Source of the DNA: Ramlibacter aurantiacus
GTDB lineage: Bacteria; Pseudomonadota; Gammaproteobacteria; Burkholderiales; Burkholderiaceae_C
Assembly: GCF_016722895.1 (NCBI RefSeq)
Contig: NZ_JAEQNA010000001.1
Coordinates: forward strand, 1,364,001 to 1,428,000
DNA: 64,000 bases
Direction: 5' to 3'
The position numbers and the translations under genes are program-made. Each line of letters starts with the position of its first letter. Position 1 is the stretch's first letter. The notes beneath the pieces are model-generated. The model had not been told where the DNA came from. It did no database searches and saw only the letters and a list, made by a program, of their open reading frames with translations. Below, in pieces: positions 1 to 7,953 of this stretch.

Positions 1-1
1 T

Positions 2-769
2 TCCTGCGTGTCGTCCTGGTGGCGGGCGGTGCGCCGCGAGGACGCCCCGCCCGCGTGGGACCGCTACCGGGACTGCGTGAGCCGCGGGCTGGCCGGCGCC
101 ACGCTGGTGGCGGCGCCCACGCGGGCCATGCTCAACGCCGTGCAGCGCCACTACGGCACCGGCGCCGACGGCCTGGTGCTGCCCAACGGGCGCGACCCGG
201 CGCTGTTCCAGCCGGCGACCAAGCAGGGCTTCGTGCTCGCGGCCGGCCGCCTGTGGGATCCGGCCAAGAACCTCGCGGCGCTTGAAGCGGTGGCGCCCGG
301 CCTGCCCTGGCCGGTGCGGGTGGCCGGTGCCTGCACCGGACCCGACGGCACCGTGCAGGCGCCCACCTGGGTGCAGGCCCTGGGCCAGCTGCCGCCGTTC
401 GAGCTGGCCCGCCAGATGGGGCGCGCCTCCATCTACGCCTTCCCGGCCCGCTACGAGCCCTTCGGCCTGTCCATCCTGGAAGCCGCCCTCAGCGGCTGCG
501 CGCTGGTGCTGGGCGACCTGGACAGCCTGCGCGAGATCTGGGGCGATGCGGCCTTGTACGTGCCGCCGGACGACCACCTCGCGCTGCGCGACACGCTGGT
601 GCGCCTGATCGTCGACGCCGACCTGCGCGCCGCCCTCGCCCAGGCCGCCTACGAACGCGCCCAGCACTTCGACCCCGAACGCATGACCCAGGCCACCCTG
701 TCCGCCTACGGCCGCCTCCCGGCCCTGAAGGCCAAAGCCCGCCGCAAGGAGGAAACGCCTTGCGCCTAG
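2..769 (+). CDS. Glycosyltransferase, GT4-like, 5'-truncated by the window edge
   Basis: The frame is open to the first base, so the true start lies upstream and the N-terminal Rossmann half is missing. What remains is the C-terminal half of a GT-B transferase. It has a nucleotide-sugar-binding segment beginning around VLAAGRLWDPAKN and the retaining-GT4 type E-x7-E element in YEPFGLSILEAALSG. It probably transfers a sugar from an activated donor to a surface or secreted glycan; donor and acceptor cannot be read from sequence. Its last 10 bases overlap the next glycosyltransferase, so it is the first visible gene of a translationally coupled glycan operon. The family call is solid; the specificity is unknown. 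Confidence 0.8.
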   Translation, partial: SCVSSWWRAVRREDAPPAWDRYRDCVSRGLAGATLVAAPTRAMLNAVQRHYGTGADGLVLPNGRDPALFQPATKQGFVLAAGRLWDPAKNLAALEAVAPGLPWPVRVAGACTGPDGTVQAPTWVQALGQLPPFELARQMGRASIYAFPARYEPFGLSILEAALSGCALVLGDLDSLREIWGDAALYVPPDDHLALRDTLVRLIVDADLRAALAQAAYERAQHFDPERMTQATLSAYGRLPALKAKARRKEETPCA

Positions 770-1929
770 TCCTGTTCTGCCACTCGCTGCGGTCCGACTG
801 GAACCACGGCAACGCGCACTTCCTGCGCGGCATCTGCACCGAGCTGCTGGCACGCGGCCATGAGCTGCGCGTGTACGAACCGGCCGATGCCTGGAGCGTG
901 AGCAACCTGGTGTCCGAGCATGGCGAGCAGCCGCTGGCCGACTTCGCCGCGGCCTACCCGCGGCTGCGCAGCACGCTGTACCGGCTCGATGCCGGCCAGC
1001 CCGGCAACGCCCCGGTGCTCGACCTGCACCAGGCTCTCGACGGCGCCGACCTGGTGCTGGTGCACGAGTGGAACGACCACGAACTGGTGCGCCGCATCGG
1101 GGACCATCGACGCGACCACCCGGGCTTGCGCGTGCTGTTCCACGACACCCACCACCGCAGCAGCACCGAGCCGGCCAGCATGGCCGCCTACGACCTGCGC
1201 CACTACGACGGCGTGCTGGCCTTCGGCGGCGTGATCCGCGACCTGTACCAGCGGCACGGCTGGGCCCGCCAGGCCTGGACCTGGCACGAGGCGGCCGACA
1301 CCCGCGTGTTCGGGCCGCGCCCCGGTGAGCCGCGCGAGGGCGACCTGGTCTGGATCGGCAACTGGGGCGACGAGGAACGCACCGCCGAGCTGCACGAGTT
1401 CCTGCTGGAGCCGGTGCACGCACTCGGCCTGTCGGCCCGGGTGCACGGCGTGCGCTACCCCGAGCACGCACGCCGCAGCCTGCGGGCGGCCGGCATCACC
1501 TACGCCGGCTGGCTGCCCAACTACGAAGCGCCCCGGGTGTTCGCGCGCCATGCGGTCACCGTGCACGTGCCGCGCCGGCCTTACGTCCAGGCGCTGCCGG
1601 GCATCCCGACCATCCGCATGTTCGAGGCGCTGGCCTGCGGCATTCCGCTGGTGTCCGCGCCCTGGAACGATGCCGAGGGATTGTTCGAGCCGGGCGCCGA
1701 CTACCTGGTGGCGCGCAACGGGGCGCAGATGCAGCGCCACCTGCGCGAGCTGCTGAACGAGCCGGGCATGGCCCGCGAGCTGGCCGCGCACGGGCGCCGC
1801 ACCATCCTCGCGCGCCACAGCTGCGCGCACCGGGTGGACGAGCTGATGGCCATCCATGCGGCCATCGCGCCGGCAGCGCCGCGCACTCCGCCCCTTCGCC
1901 GCGAACCGTCGGAGACCCCCACCCCATGA
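760..1929 (+). CDS. CgeB-like glycosyltransferase (first of three paralogues)
   Basis: A 389-residue protein starting with TTG, inside the end of the preceding gene and preceded by an AAGGAGG-like site at about 745-752. The N-terminus (LVLFCHSLRSDWNHGNAH) and the C-terminal block with PTIRMFEALACGIPLVSAPW are typical of the CgeB-like group of GT-B enzymes (Glyco_trans_1_2 type). A similar C-terminal block, ending in an H-(S/T)-x-A-H-R element, recurs in the next two genes, so the three are paralogues. The product is cytoplasmic with no membrane segment. It overlaps the next gene by 4 bases (ATGA). It is likely part of one glycan assembly operon; the substrate is unknown. Confidence 0.82.
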   Translation: MRLVLFCHSLRSDWNHGNAHFLRGICTELLARGHELRVYEPADAWSVSNLVSEHGEQPLADFAAAYPRLRSTLYRLDAGQPGNAPVLDLHQALDGADLVLVHEWNDHELVRRIGDHRRDHPGLRVLFHDTHHRSSTEPASMAAYDLRHYDGVLAFGGVIRDLYQRHGWARQAWTWHEAADTRVFGPRPGEPREGDLVWIGNWGDEERTAELHEFLLEPVHALGLSARVHGVRYPEHARRSLRAAGITYAGWLPNYEAPRVFARHAVTVHVPRRPYVQALPGIPTIRMFEALACGIPLVSAPWNDAEGLFEPGADYLVARNGAQMQRHLRELLNEPGMARELAAHGRRTILARHSCAHRVDELMAIHAAIAPAAPRTPPLRREPSETPTP

Positions 1930-3020
1930 ACCTCGCCTTCTTCGCGTCCAGCCTCGTCTCGGCCTACTGGAACGGCGCCGCCACCTACTACCGCGGCATG
2001 GTGCGTGCGCTGCACGAGCGCGGCCACCACGTCACCTTCTACGAGCCCGACGCCTTCGGCCGCCAGCAGCACCGCGACATGGAAGACCCGCCCTGGGCCG
2101 AGGTGGTGGTGTATGCGGCCGAGACCGAGGCGCAGGTGCTGCAGACGGTGGCCCGTGCGCGCGGCGCCGACCTGGTGGTCAAGGCCAGCGGCGTGGGCGT
2201 GCACGACGCGCTGCTGGAGCGCGCCGTGCTCGACCTGCAGGGCCCGGGCACGCGGGTCGTGTTCTGGGACGTGGACGCGCCGGCCACGCTGGACCGCATG
2301 CACGCCGACGCCGCCGATTCGCTGCGCGCCCTGGTGCCGCGCTACGACCTGGTGCTGACCTATGGCGGTGGCGAGCCGGTGCGCCAGGCCTACCTGGGGC
2401 TGGGCGCGCGCGAGTGCGTGCCGATCTACAACGCGCTCGACCCCGCCACGCACCACCCCGTGCCGCCCGACCCGCGCTTCGAGGGCGAGCTGGGCTTCCT
2501 GGGCAATCGCCTGCCCGACCGGGAAGCACGGGTCGAGGAGTTCTTCCTGCGGGCCGCGTCGCTGCTGCCCCAGCACCGCATGCTGCTGGGTGGCAGCGGC
2601 TGGCAGGACAAGCCCATGCCGGCCAACGTGCGATACCTGGGGCACGTCTACACCGCCGACCACAACGCATTCAACTGCTCGCCGCTGGCGGTGCTGAACA
2701 TCAGCCGCGAGAGCATGGCGCGCTACGGTTTTTCGCCGGCCACGCGCGTGTTCGAGGCCGCCGGCGCCGCGGCCTGCCTGATCACCGACGCCTGGGAAGG
2801 ACTGGAACAGTTCTTCGAGCCCGGGCGCGAGGTGCTGGTGGCGACCAGCGGCGACGAGGTGGCGCAGCGCCTGGCCGCGCTCGACCCCGCCTCGGCGCGG
2901 CGCATCGGCCAGGCCGCTTATGCCCGGGTGCTGGCCGAGCACACCTATGCGCATCGCGCCGCGCAGCTGGACGCGCTGCTCGAGGGCCGCACCGAATCGA
3001 CCCCCGAGGTGGCCGCATGA
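1926..3020 (+). CDS. CgeB-like glycosyltransferase (second paralogue)
   Basis: A 364-residue GT-B protein of the CgeB type. It starts with NLAFFASSLVSAYWNGAATY and carries a Rossmann-like N-terminal half, then a C-terminal block RVFEAAGAAACLITDAWEGL followed by a glutamate-rich FFEPGREVLV element that resembles nucleotide-sugar-binding loops. The closing HTYAHRAAQL matches the paralogues on either side. The ATG overlaps the previous stop (ATGA) and its own stop overlaps the following ATG, so the genes are translationally coupled. It probably adds one residue of a multi-sugar structure, each paralogue handling one linkage; that division of labour is inference. Confidence 0.82.
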   Translation: MNLAFFASSLVSAYWNGAATYYRGMVRALHERGHHVTFYEPDAFGRQQHRDMEDPPWAEVVVYAAETEAQVLQTVARARGADLVVKASGVGVHDALLERAVLDLQGPGTRVVFWDVDAPATLDRMHADAADSLRALVPRYDLVLTYGGGEPVRQAYLGLGARECVPIYNALDPATHHPVPPDPRFEGELGFLGNRLPDREARVEEFFLRAASLLPQHRMLLGGSGWQDKPMPANVRYLGHVYTADHNAFNCSPLAVLNISRESMARYGFSPATRVFEAAGAAACLITDAWEGLEQFFEPGREVLVATSGDEVAQRLAALDPASARRIGQAAYARVLAEHTYAHRAAQLDALLEGRTESTPEVAA

Positions 3021-4135
3021 AGATCGTCATCCTGGGCCTGTCCATCACCTCGTCCTGGGGCAACGGGCACGCCACCACCTACCGCGGCCTGGTGCGCGAG
3101 CTGGTCGCGCGCGGACACGAGATCCTGTTCCTGGAGCGCGACCAGCCCTGGTACGCGCAGAACCGCGACCTGGCCCATCCGCCCTACGGCCGCACCGAGC
3201 TGTACCAGGGGCTTGACGACCTGCACCAGCGCTTCGAGGCGCCGGTGCAGGGCGCCGACCTGGTGATCGTGGGCTCGTTCGTGCCCGAAGGCGTGGCCGT
3301 GGGCGACTGGGCCCAGCGCACCGCGCACGGCATCACCGCCTTCTACGACATCGACACGCCGGTCACGCTGGCCCGGCTGGGGCGCGGCGAGCACGACTAC
3401 CTGGCGCCGCGCCAGATCGCCGGCTACGACCTCTATCTGTCCTTCACCGGCGGGCCCACGCTGCAGCGCCTGGAACGCGAATGGGGCTCACCCCGCGCGC
3501 GGGTGTTCTATTGCTCGGTGGACCCCACGCTGTACTTGCACGAGCCGCAGCCGGCCAGCTGGGACCTGGGCTACATGGGCACCTACAGCCCCGACCGCCA
3601 GCCCGGGCTCGACCGGCTGCTGCTGCAGCCGGCGCGCGAGCTGCCCACGGGGCGCTTCGTGGTGGCCGGGCCGCAATACCCGGCCGAGATCGGCTGGCCC
3701 GCCAACGTGCAGTGGCAGCCGCACCTGCCGCCCAGCGAACACCGCGCCTTCTACAACCGCCAGCGCTGGACGCTGAACATCACCCGTGCGGACATGATCG
3801 AAGCGGGCTGGTCGCCCAGCGTGCGCCTGTTCGAGGCGGCCGCCTGCGGCACGCCCATCGTGAGCGACCGCTGGCGCGGCATCGAGGACGTGCTGGTCCC
3901 CGGTCGCGAGATCGTGCTGGCGGACTCGTCGGCCGAGGTCCTGGCGCTGCTGCGCGAGGGCGGCGAGGACGAGCGGCTGCGCATGGCCGAACGCGCACGC
4001 CAGCGCATCCTGTCGGCGCACACGGCGGCGCACCGGGCCGAGCAGCTGGAAGCCTATGCCCTCGAACTCGGAGCAGCCGGTGCCGCGCGGGGACCGCTGC
4101 CCCACACCACCCCTGCGGAGGCCTTGCAGCCATGA
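3017..4135 (+). CDS. CgeB-like glycosyltransferase (third paralogue)
   Basis: The reading frame is open from 1856, but the real start is the ATG at 3017. It overlaps the previous stop and begins the family N-terminus MKIVILGLSITSSWGNGHAT. The 372-residue product has the same architecture as the two upstream enzymes. Its C-terminal block reads RLFEAAACGTPIVSDRWRGI, then a VPGREIVLAD loop and HTAAHRAEQLEAY. It overlaps the downstream methyltransferase start by 4 bases. Three consecutive diverged paralogues plus a methyltransferase suggest synthesis of a short modified oligosaccharide, possibly capped by methylation. Confidence 0.82.
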   Translation: MKIVILGLSITSSWGNGHATTYRGLVRELVARGHEILFLERDQPWYAQNRDLAHPPYGRTELYQGLDDLHQRFEAPVQGADLVIVGSFVPEGVAVGDWAQRTAHGITAFYDIDTPVTLARLGRGEHDYLAPRQIAGYDLYLSFTGGPTLQRLEREWGSPRARVFYCSVDPTLYLHEPQPASWDLGYMGTYSPDRQPGLDRLLLQPARELPTGRFVVAGPQYPAEIGWPANVQWQPHLPPSEHRAFYNRQRWTLNITRADMIEAGWSPSVRLFEAAACGTPIVSDRWRGIEDVLVPGREIVLADSSAEVLALLREGGEDERLRMAERARQRILSAHTAAHRAEQLEAYALELGAAGAARGPLPHTTPAEALQP

Positions 4136-4968
4136 AGTCCCACGACCAGGCCCTTCCCGCCACCCGCGGCGCCGAACGCGACGACGGCGCCCATGACCCG
4201 GCCGAGGCGTTGCGGCGGCAGGTCGAGGCGCTGGGGCCCTGGTTCCACAACCTGCACCTGCCGCACGGGGTGCAGACCGCGCCGGTGCATTTCCTGCAGG
4301 CGGATTTCCCGCGCTTCAAGTGGGAGCAGATCGCCAGCCACGTGCCGGCGGACCTGAGCGGCTGGCGCGTGCTCGACGTCGGCTGCAATGCCGGGTTCTA
4401 CAGCTTCGAGCTGGCGCGGCGCGGCGCCTCGGTGCTGGCCATCGACCATGACCCGCACTACCTGGAGCAGGCGCGCTGGGCGGCCGGGCAGTTCGGCCTG
4501 GAAGACCGCGTCGAGTTCCGCCAGCAGGCGGTCTGGGACGTGGCCGCGGGCGACGAGTCCTTCGACCTGGTCTGGTTCATGGGCGTCTTCTACCACCTGC
4601 GCTACCCGCTGCTGGCGCTGGACCTGCTGGCGCGGCGCACGCGGCGGCTGATGATGTTCCAGACCCTCACCATGCCCGGCGACGCCGTCTATCCCGACAC
4701 GGGCGACCACCCCATCGACGAGCGCGAGCCCATGCTCGACCCCGGCTGGCCCAAGCTCGCCTTCATCGAGCACCGCTTCGCCGGCGACCCGACCAACTGG
4801 TGGGCGCCCAACCACGCCGCGTGCGAAGCGATGCTGCGCTCGGCTGGCTTGCGCGTGACGGCGCGGCCCGCCGGCGAGGTGTACCTGTGCGAACCACACG
4901 AGTCCCGGCCCTGGTCCACCGGGCAGCTCGACGAGGTGCTCGCGGCCCTGCGCTCCGGCAGCCGCTGA
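4132..4968 (+). CDS. SAM-dependent methyltransferase of the glycosyltransferase operon
   Basis: A 278-residue class I methyltransferase. Motif I is VLDVGCNAGFYSFELARRGA (about residues 82-101) and is followed by the acidic ribose-binding LAIDHDPHYL. A post-I segment FDLVWFMGVFYHLRYPLLAL resembles tRNA uridine-5-oxyacetate methyltransferase CmoB and its sugar-methylating relatives. From memory, methyltransferases of this look are recurrent partners of such glycosyltransferase runs in Ramlibacter; this could not be checked here. The start ATG overlaps the last glycosyltransferase stop. The likely role is O-methylation of a sugar in the glycan, with a tRNA target less likely given the context. 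Confidence 0.78.
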   Translation: MKSHDQALPATRGAERDDGAHDPAEALRRQVEALGPWFHNLHLPHGVQTAPVHFLQADFPRFKWEQIASHVPADLSGWRVLDVGCNAGFYSFELARRGASVLAIDHDPHYLEQARWAAGQFGLEDRVEFRQQAVWDVAAGDESFDLVWFMGVFYHLRYPLLALDLLARRTRRLMMFQTLTMPGDAVYPDTGDHPIDEREPMLDPGWPKLAFIEHRFAGDPTNWWAPNHAACEAMLRSAGLRVTARPAGEVYLCEPHESRPWSTGQLDEVLAALRSGSR

Positions 4969-4969
4969 C

Positions 4970-5965
4970 ATGGAGCGGGTCGCGGCCTGCATCGGCCCCT
5001 TCCAACTGCCCTCGCACGCCGACTTCGCGCGGCTGCGGCAGGCGCTGGCCGGCGCGGCGCGGCTGCACGTGTTCCTCACGGGGGCTCATCGCCCGCACTC
5101 GCCGCGCCATCCCTTCACCTGGACCGAACGCGCCGGCTTGCTGCGCGACGGACTGGCGCCCGACGAGCAGGCCCGGGTGAGCTTCCATCCGCTGCGCGAA
5201 GGGGTCGGCCTCGCGCGCATCCACGCCGAGTTGCAGCAGGCGGTGCCGGAGGGCGCCGTCGCCCTCGCGTTCGTCGAAGGCGTTCGCGAGTTCGAGCCTC
5301 CGCCCGGCTGGCACCTGGCTGCGCCCGCCGCCCCCGACCAGGACCGCTTGCGCGAGCAGCTGGTCAGCGGCGCCGACCTCGCGCCGCTGCAATCGCAGCT
5401 GCCCGCCCACGTGTGGGAGTTCATCTCCCGCTGGGTTGCCGGTCCTCATTACGCACAGGTGCGCGAGGAGTACGAGCAGCTCGCGAGCGAGAAGGTGGCG
5501 TGGTCGGTCGCTCCCTACCCGGTGGTGCTGGTCACCGTCGATGCGGTGGTGCGCGTGGCGGACCAGGTGCTGCTGATCCGCCGCGGCCGCCAGCCCGGCA
5601 AGGGCTTGCGCGCCCTGCCCGGCGGCTTCCTCGACCCCGGCGAGACGGTGCTGGCGTCGGCCCTGCGCGAACTGGCCGAGGAAACCGGATTGCAGACCCC
5701 CGAGCTGCGCCGGGCGCTGCGCGGCGTGCGCGTCTTCGACGACCCCGAGCGCAGCCAGCGCGGCCGCGTCATCACCCACGCCCACTACTTCGACCTCGGC
5801 CCGCGCCCGCTGCCTGGGGTCAGCGGCGAAGACGACGCCGCCGCCGCCGAGTGGGTGCCGATCGCCACCCTCCCCACCCTCGAGGCCGAGTTCCTCGACG
5901 ACCACTTCCTCATCCTCGACCATTTCCTGCACGTGATGCCCGCGGCCGCAGCCGCCGGCGCCTGA
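4970..5965 (+). CDS. Bifunctional-type NMN adenylyltransferase/Nudix protein with degenerate adenylyltransferase half
   Basis: The 331-residue layout matches NadM/NMNAT-Nudix fusions. The N-terminal part (about 1-150) aligns with the nucleotidyltransferase domain. The linker has EYEQLASEKVAW, and the C-terminal half has a full Nudix box with GGFLDPGE and RELAEETGL. The adenylyltransferase signature is badly altered: the expected GRFQPFHxGH reads IGPFQLPSHADF, so the HxGH nucleotide-binding histidines are lost, and the ISxTxxR motif is not recognisable. It probably retains only hydrolase activity on ADP-ribose or a related dinucleotide. It begins 1 base after the methyltransferase stop, probably in the same transcript but functionally unrelated. 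Confidence 0.8.
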   Translation: MERVAACIGPFQLPSHADFARLRQALAGAARLHVFLTGAHRPHSPRHPFTWTERAGLLRDGLAPDEQARVSFHPLREGVGLARIHAELQQAVPEGAVALAFVEGVREFEPPPGWHLAAPAAPDQDRLREQLVSGADLAPLQSQLPAHVWEFISRWVAGPHYAQVREEYEQLASEKVAWSVAPYPVVLVTVDAVVRVADQVLLIRRGRQPGKGLRALPGGFLDPGETVLASALRELAEETGLQTPELRRALRGVRVFDDPERSQRGRVITHAHYFDLGPRPLPGVSGEDDAAAAEWVPIATLPTLEAEFLDDHFLILDHFLHVMPAAAAAGA

Positions 5966-6007
5966 CGTCGAAGGGAAGCTCCCCGCCGCCGCGCAGCGGC
6001 CGGCAGC

Positions 6008-6090
6008 TCCAGGGCCACCGAGGAACCGGCTTTGCCGGGCCTCTGGTGGCGCCCCCTCGAGGGGGAGGCGCCGAAGGCGCTTCGGGGGTG
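6008..6090 (+). repeat. Dispersed intergenic palindromic repeat, copy 1
   Basis: An 83-bp GC-rich unit made of short inverted repeats: GGAACCGGC/GCCGGGCC, then CCCCCTCGAGGGGG, then GGCGCCGAAGGCGC ending in TTCGGGGG. The same succession occurs at 29222-29310 and 43543-43633 in the same orientation. It lies between the Nudix gene and the lipoprotein gene. It resembles REP/BIME-like elements of Comamonadaceae genomes and may act as a transcript end or processing structure. Confidence 0.7.
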
Positions 6091-6195
6091 GACAGGATCC
6101 CGTCCTACATGCGCCTGCTCTCGAATGGCAATGCCGATGCTGAGGCAAGGCTTCAACATCCCGCCACGTCTGTCACGCAAATGAAGGAAGTTTCG

Positions 6196-7713
6196 ATGTC
6201 TCAGGGAGCAAAAAACCCGCGGCTCCACGCGGTGACGGTGCTGGCGGCACTGGTTCTGGCCGCCTGTGGCGGCGGTGGTGGTGATGACGGTCCCGTGGCC
6301 GTCGCCCCGCCTCCGCCCGCCCCCGCACCCGGGCCATCGGCCCCCCCGCCCGCCCCGGCCCCCACTCCCGCACCGCCCGCGCCAGCGCCCGCACCGGCCG
6401 CCATCTCGATCACCAGCGACACACAGGCCCAGCCCAACCTGCGTTACCAGGTGGAAGCGCCGGCTGGCGCCCGCGTGGCCATCACCCTGCCGGACTCGCC
6501 CACATTGGCGGTCGGCGACACCGTCACGGTCACCGGCATGACCGACGCCGCCTGGGAGATCCGGCAGAACGCCGGCCAGCTGGTCGCCACGGAGAACCTG
6601 CCCGGCAACACCGCACCCGGCCAGGCCTGGACCACCCCCGCCGCCATCGGCGAGCGCTCCTGGTGGTCGGTGGCGTCCAACGCCAGCGGCGACGTGCTGG
6701 TGGGCGTGGAGAACCATCCCTTCGTGACCACCTCGAGCGGCGTCCACGTCTCGCGCGACGGCGGCGCCACCTGGGTCGACGCCGGGGTGGCCGGCCTGGC
6801 CGGCAGCCCGATCTGGATCGGCGTGGCGATGAACGCCAGCGGCCAGCGCATCGTGGCCGTCGAGTACGACGGCTATGTGCACCAGTCCGACGATGCCGGC
6901 GCGCAGTGGACGCGCGTGGCCGCGCTGCCGCGCGGCTTCTGGGAGGGCGCGGCGGTCTCGCGCCAGGGCGACACCATCGCCGTGGTCGGCCTGAACCAGA
7001 TGATCCGGGTGTCGACCGACGGCGGCCAGACCTGGCCCAGCACCCACATGGCCGCCGCGTGGCGCAGCATCGCCATCTCGACCGACGCCCAGCAGCTGCT
7101 GGCCGCCGACCACTCCGGCTCGGTGCACATCGGCCGGCGCAGCGACAGCGGCTGGATCTGGTCGGTCGCGCCGATCCCGGCCACGCTGTCCAACTGGTAC
7201 CGCGTGGCCTCGTCGGCCGACGGGCAGGTGCTGGTGGCGGCGCAGGGCTTCAACCCGGGCGGCGGCGCCAACGAGATCTGGATCTCGCGCGACCGCGGCG
7301 CCAGCTGGACGCCGGCCGTCAATGCCGCCGGCCAGCGCCTGAACGGCTCGTGGACCGGCGTCGCCGTCTCCGGCGACGGCCAGCGGATCGCGGCGACCGC
7401 GACCGGCGGCCAGGTGGTGATGGCCGAGGGCGGCACCGACACCTTCACGGCGCTGCCAGCGCCCGGCACGGACGACAACTGGCGCAGCGTGGCCCTGTCG
7501 GCCGACGGCAACCGCCTGGTGGCCGTCACCGGCGGCGCCGTGGGTGCGGCCCCCGTGCCGGGGCGCCTGCACCTGTCGGCCGGCAACCGCACCAGCATCG
7601 GCACCCTGGGCAGCATCGCCGCGGACGCCGGCGACATGGTGCAACTGGAATACCTCGGCGCGGGCCGCTTCCAGGTGCGCGAGGCCAGCGGCGGCCCGTT
7701 CACGATTCGCTGA
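6196..7713 (+). CDS. Lipoprotein with BNR/Asp-box beta-propeller
   Basis: The ATG at 6196 is chosen because AAGGAAG lies 5 bases upstream; an in-frame ATG at 6181 lacks a site. The 505-residue protein starts with a type II signal peptide (lipobox LAAC, cysteine near residue 24). A Gly/Asp stretch and a long Pro/Ala linker (about residues 33-68) follow, then the exported domain. That domain carries repeated Asp-box motifs SRDGGATW, SDDAGAQW, STDGGQTW and SRDRGASW spaced 45-100 residues apart, as in sialidase-like or sortilin/YCF48-like propellers. No sialidase catalytic residues were identified, so a binding or structural cell-envelope role is more likely than glycan hydrolysis. Confidence 0.8.
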   Translation: MSQGAKNPRLHAVTVLAALVLAACGGGGGDDGPVAVAPPPPAPAPGPSAPPPAPAPTPAPPAPAPAPAAISITSDTQAQPNLRYQVEAPAGARVAITLPDSPTLAVGDTVTVTGMTDAAWEIRQNAGQLVATENLPGNTAPGQAWTTPAAIGERSWWSVASNASGDVLVGVENHPFVTTSSGVHVSRDGGATWVDAGVAGLAGSPIWIGVAMNASGQRIVAVEYDGYVHQSDDAGAQWTRVAALPRGFWEGAAVSRQGDTIAVVGLNQMIRVSTDGGQTWPSTHMAAAWRSIAISTDAQQLLAADHSGSVHIGRRSDSGWIWSVAPIPATLSNWYRVASSADGQVLVAAQGFNPGGGANEIWISRDRGASWTPAVNAAGQRLNGSWTGVAVSGDGQRIAATATGGQVVMAEGGTDTFTALPAPGTDDNWRSVALSADGNRLVAVTGGAVGAAPVPGRLHLSAGNRTSIGTLGSIAADAGDMVQLEYLGAGRFQVREASGGPFTIR

Positions 7714-7788
7714 TGCGAACCCGCGGCGGCCGACCTGACGCGGGTCGGTCGCCACGGGTAGACTCGCACGCGATTCAACCGGGCGCCG

Positions 7789-7950
7789 GTGTCCTGCCCC
7801 GCAAATTCGCTGCACATGAAACCGCGTCCTTGCGCCCATGGCGTCGTTGCAAATCCTCGCGATACCTACAGGTATCGCTGCGGTTTGCGCCTCGCCCTGA
7901 ACGCAAATCCATCGCTTCCATTGAGTGCAGAAACCTGCGGGACAGGACAC
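7789..7950. mobile_element. MITE-like element with imperfect terminal inverted repeats
   Basis: The 162-bp segment is bounded by GTGTCCTGCCCCGC (7789-7802) and its inverted, one-mismatch partner GCGGGACAGGACAC (7937-7950). Partial complementarity continues inward to about 27 bp. In the middle sits a perfect 9-bp hairpin, GCGATACCT-AC-AGGTATCGC, flanked by further imperfect complementarity, so the whole unit can fold as one long stem. There is no coding capacity and no obvious target duplication. It ends 3 bases before the TTG start of the MFS gene. Confidence 0.6.
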
Positions 7951-7953
7951 TAG

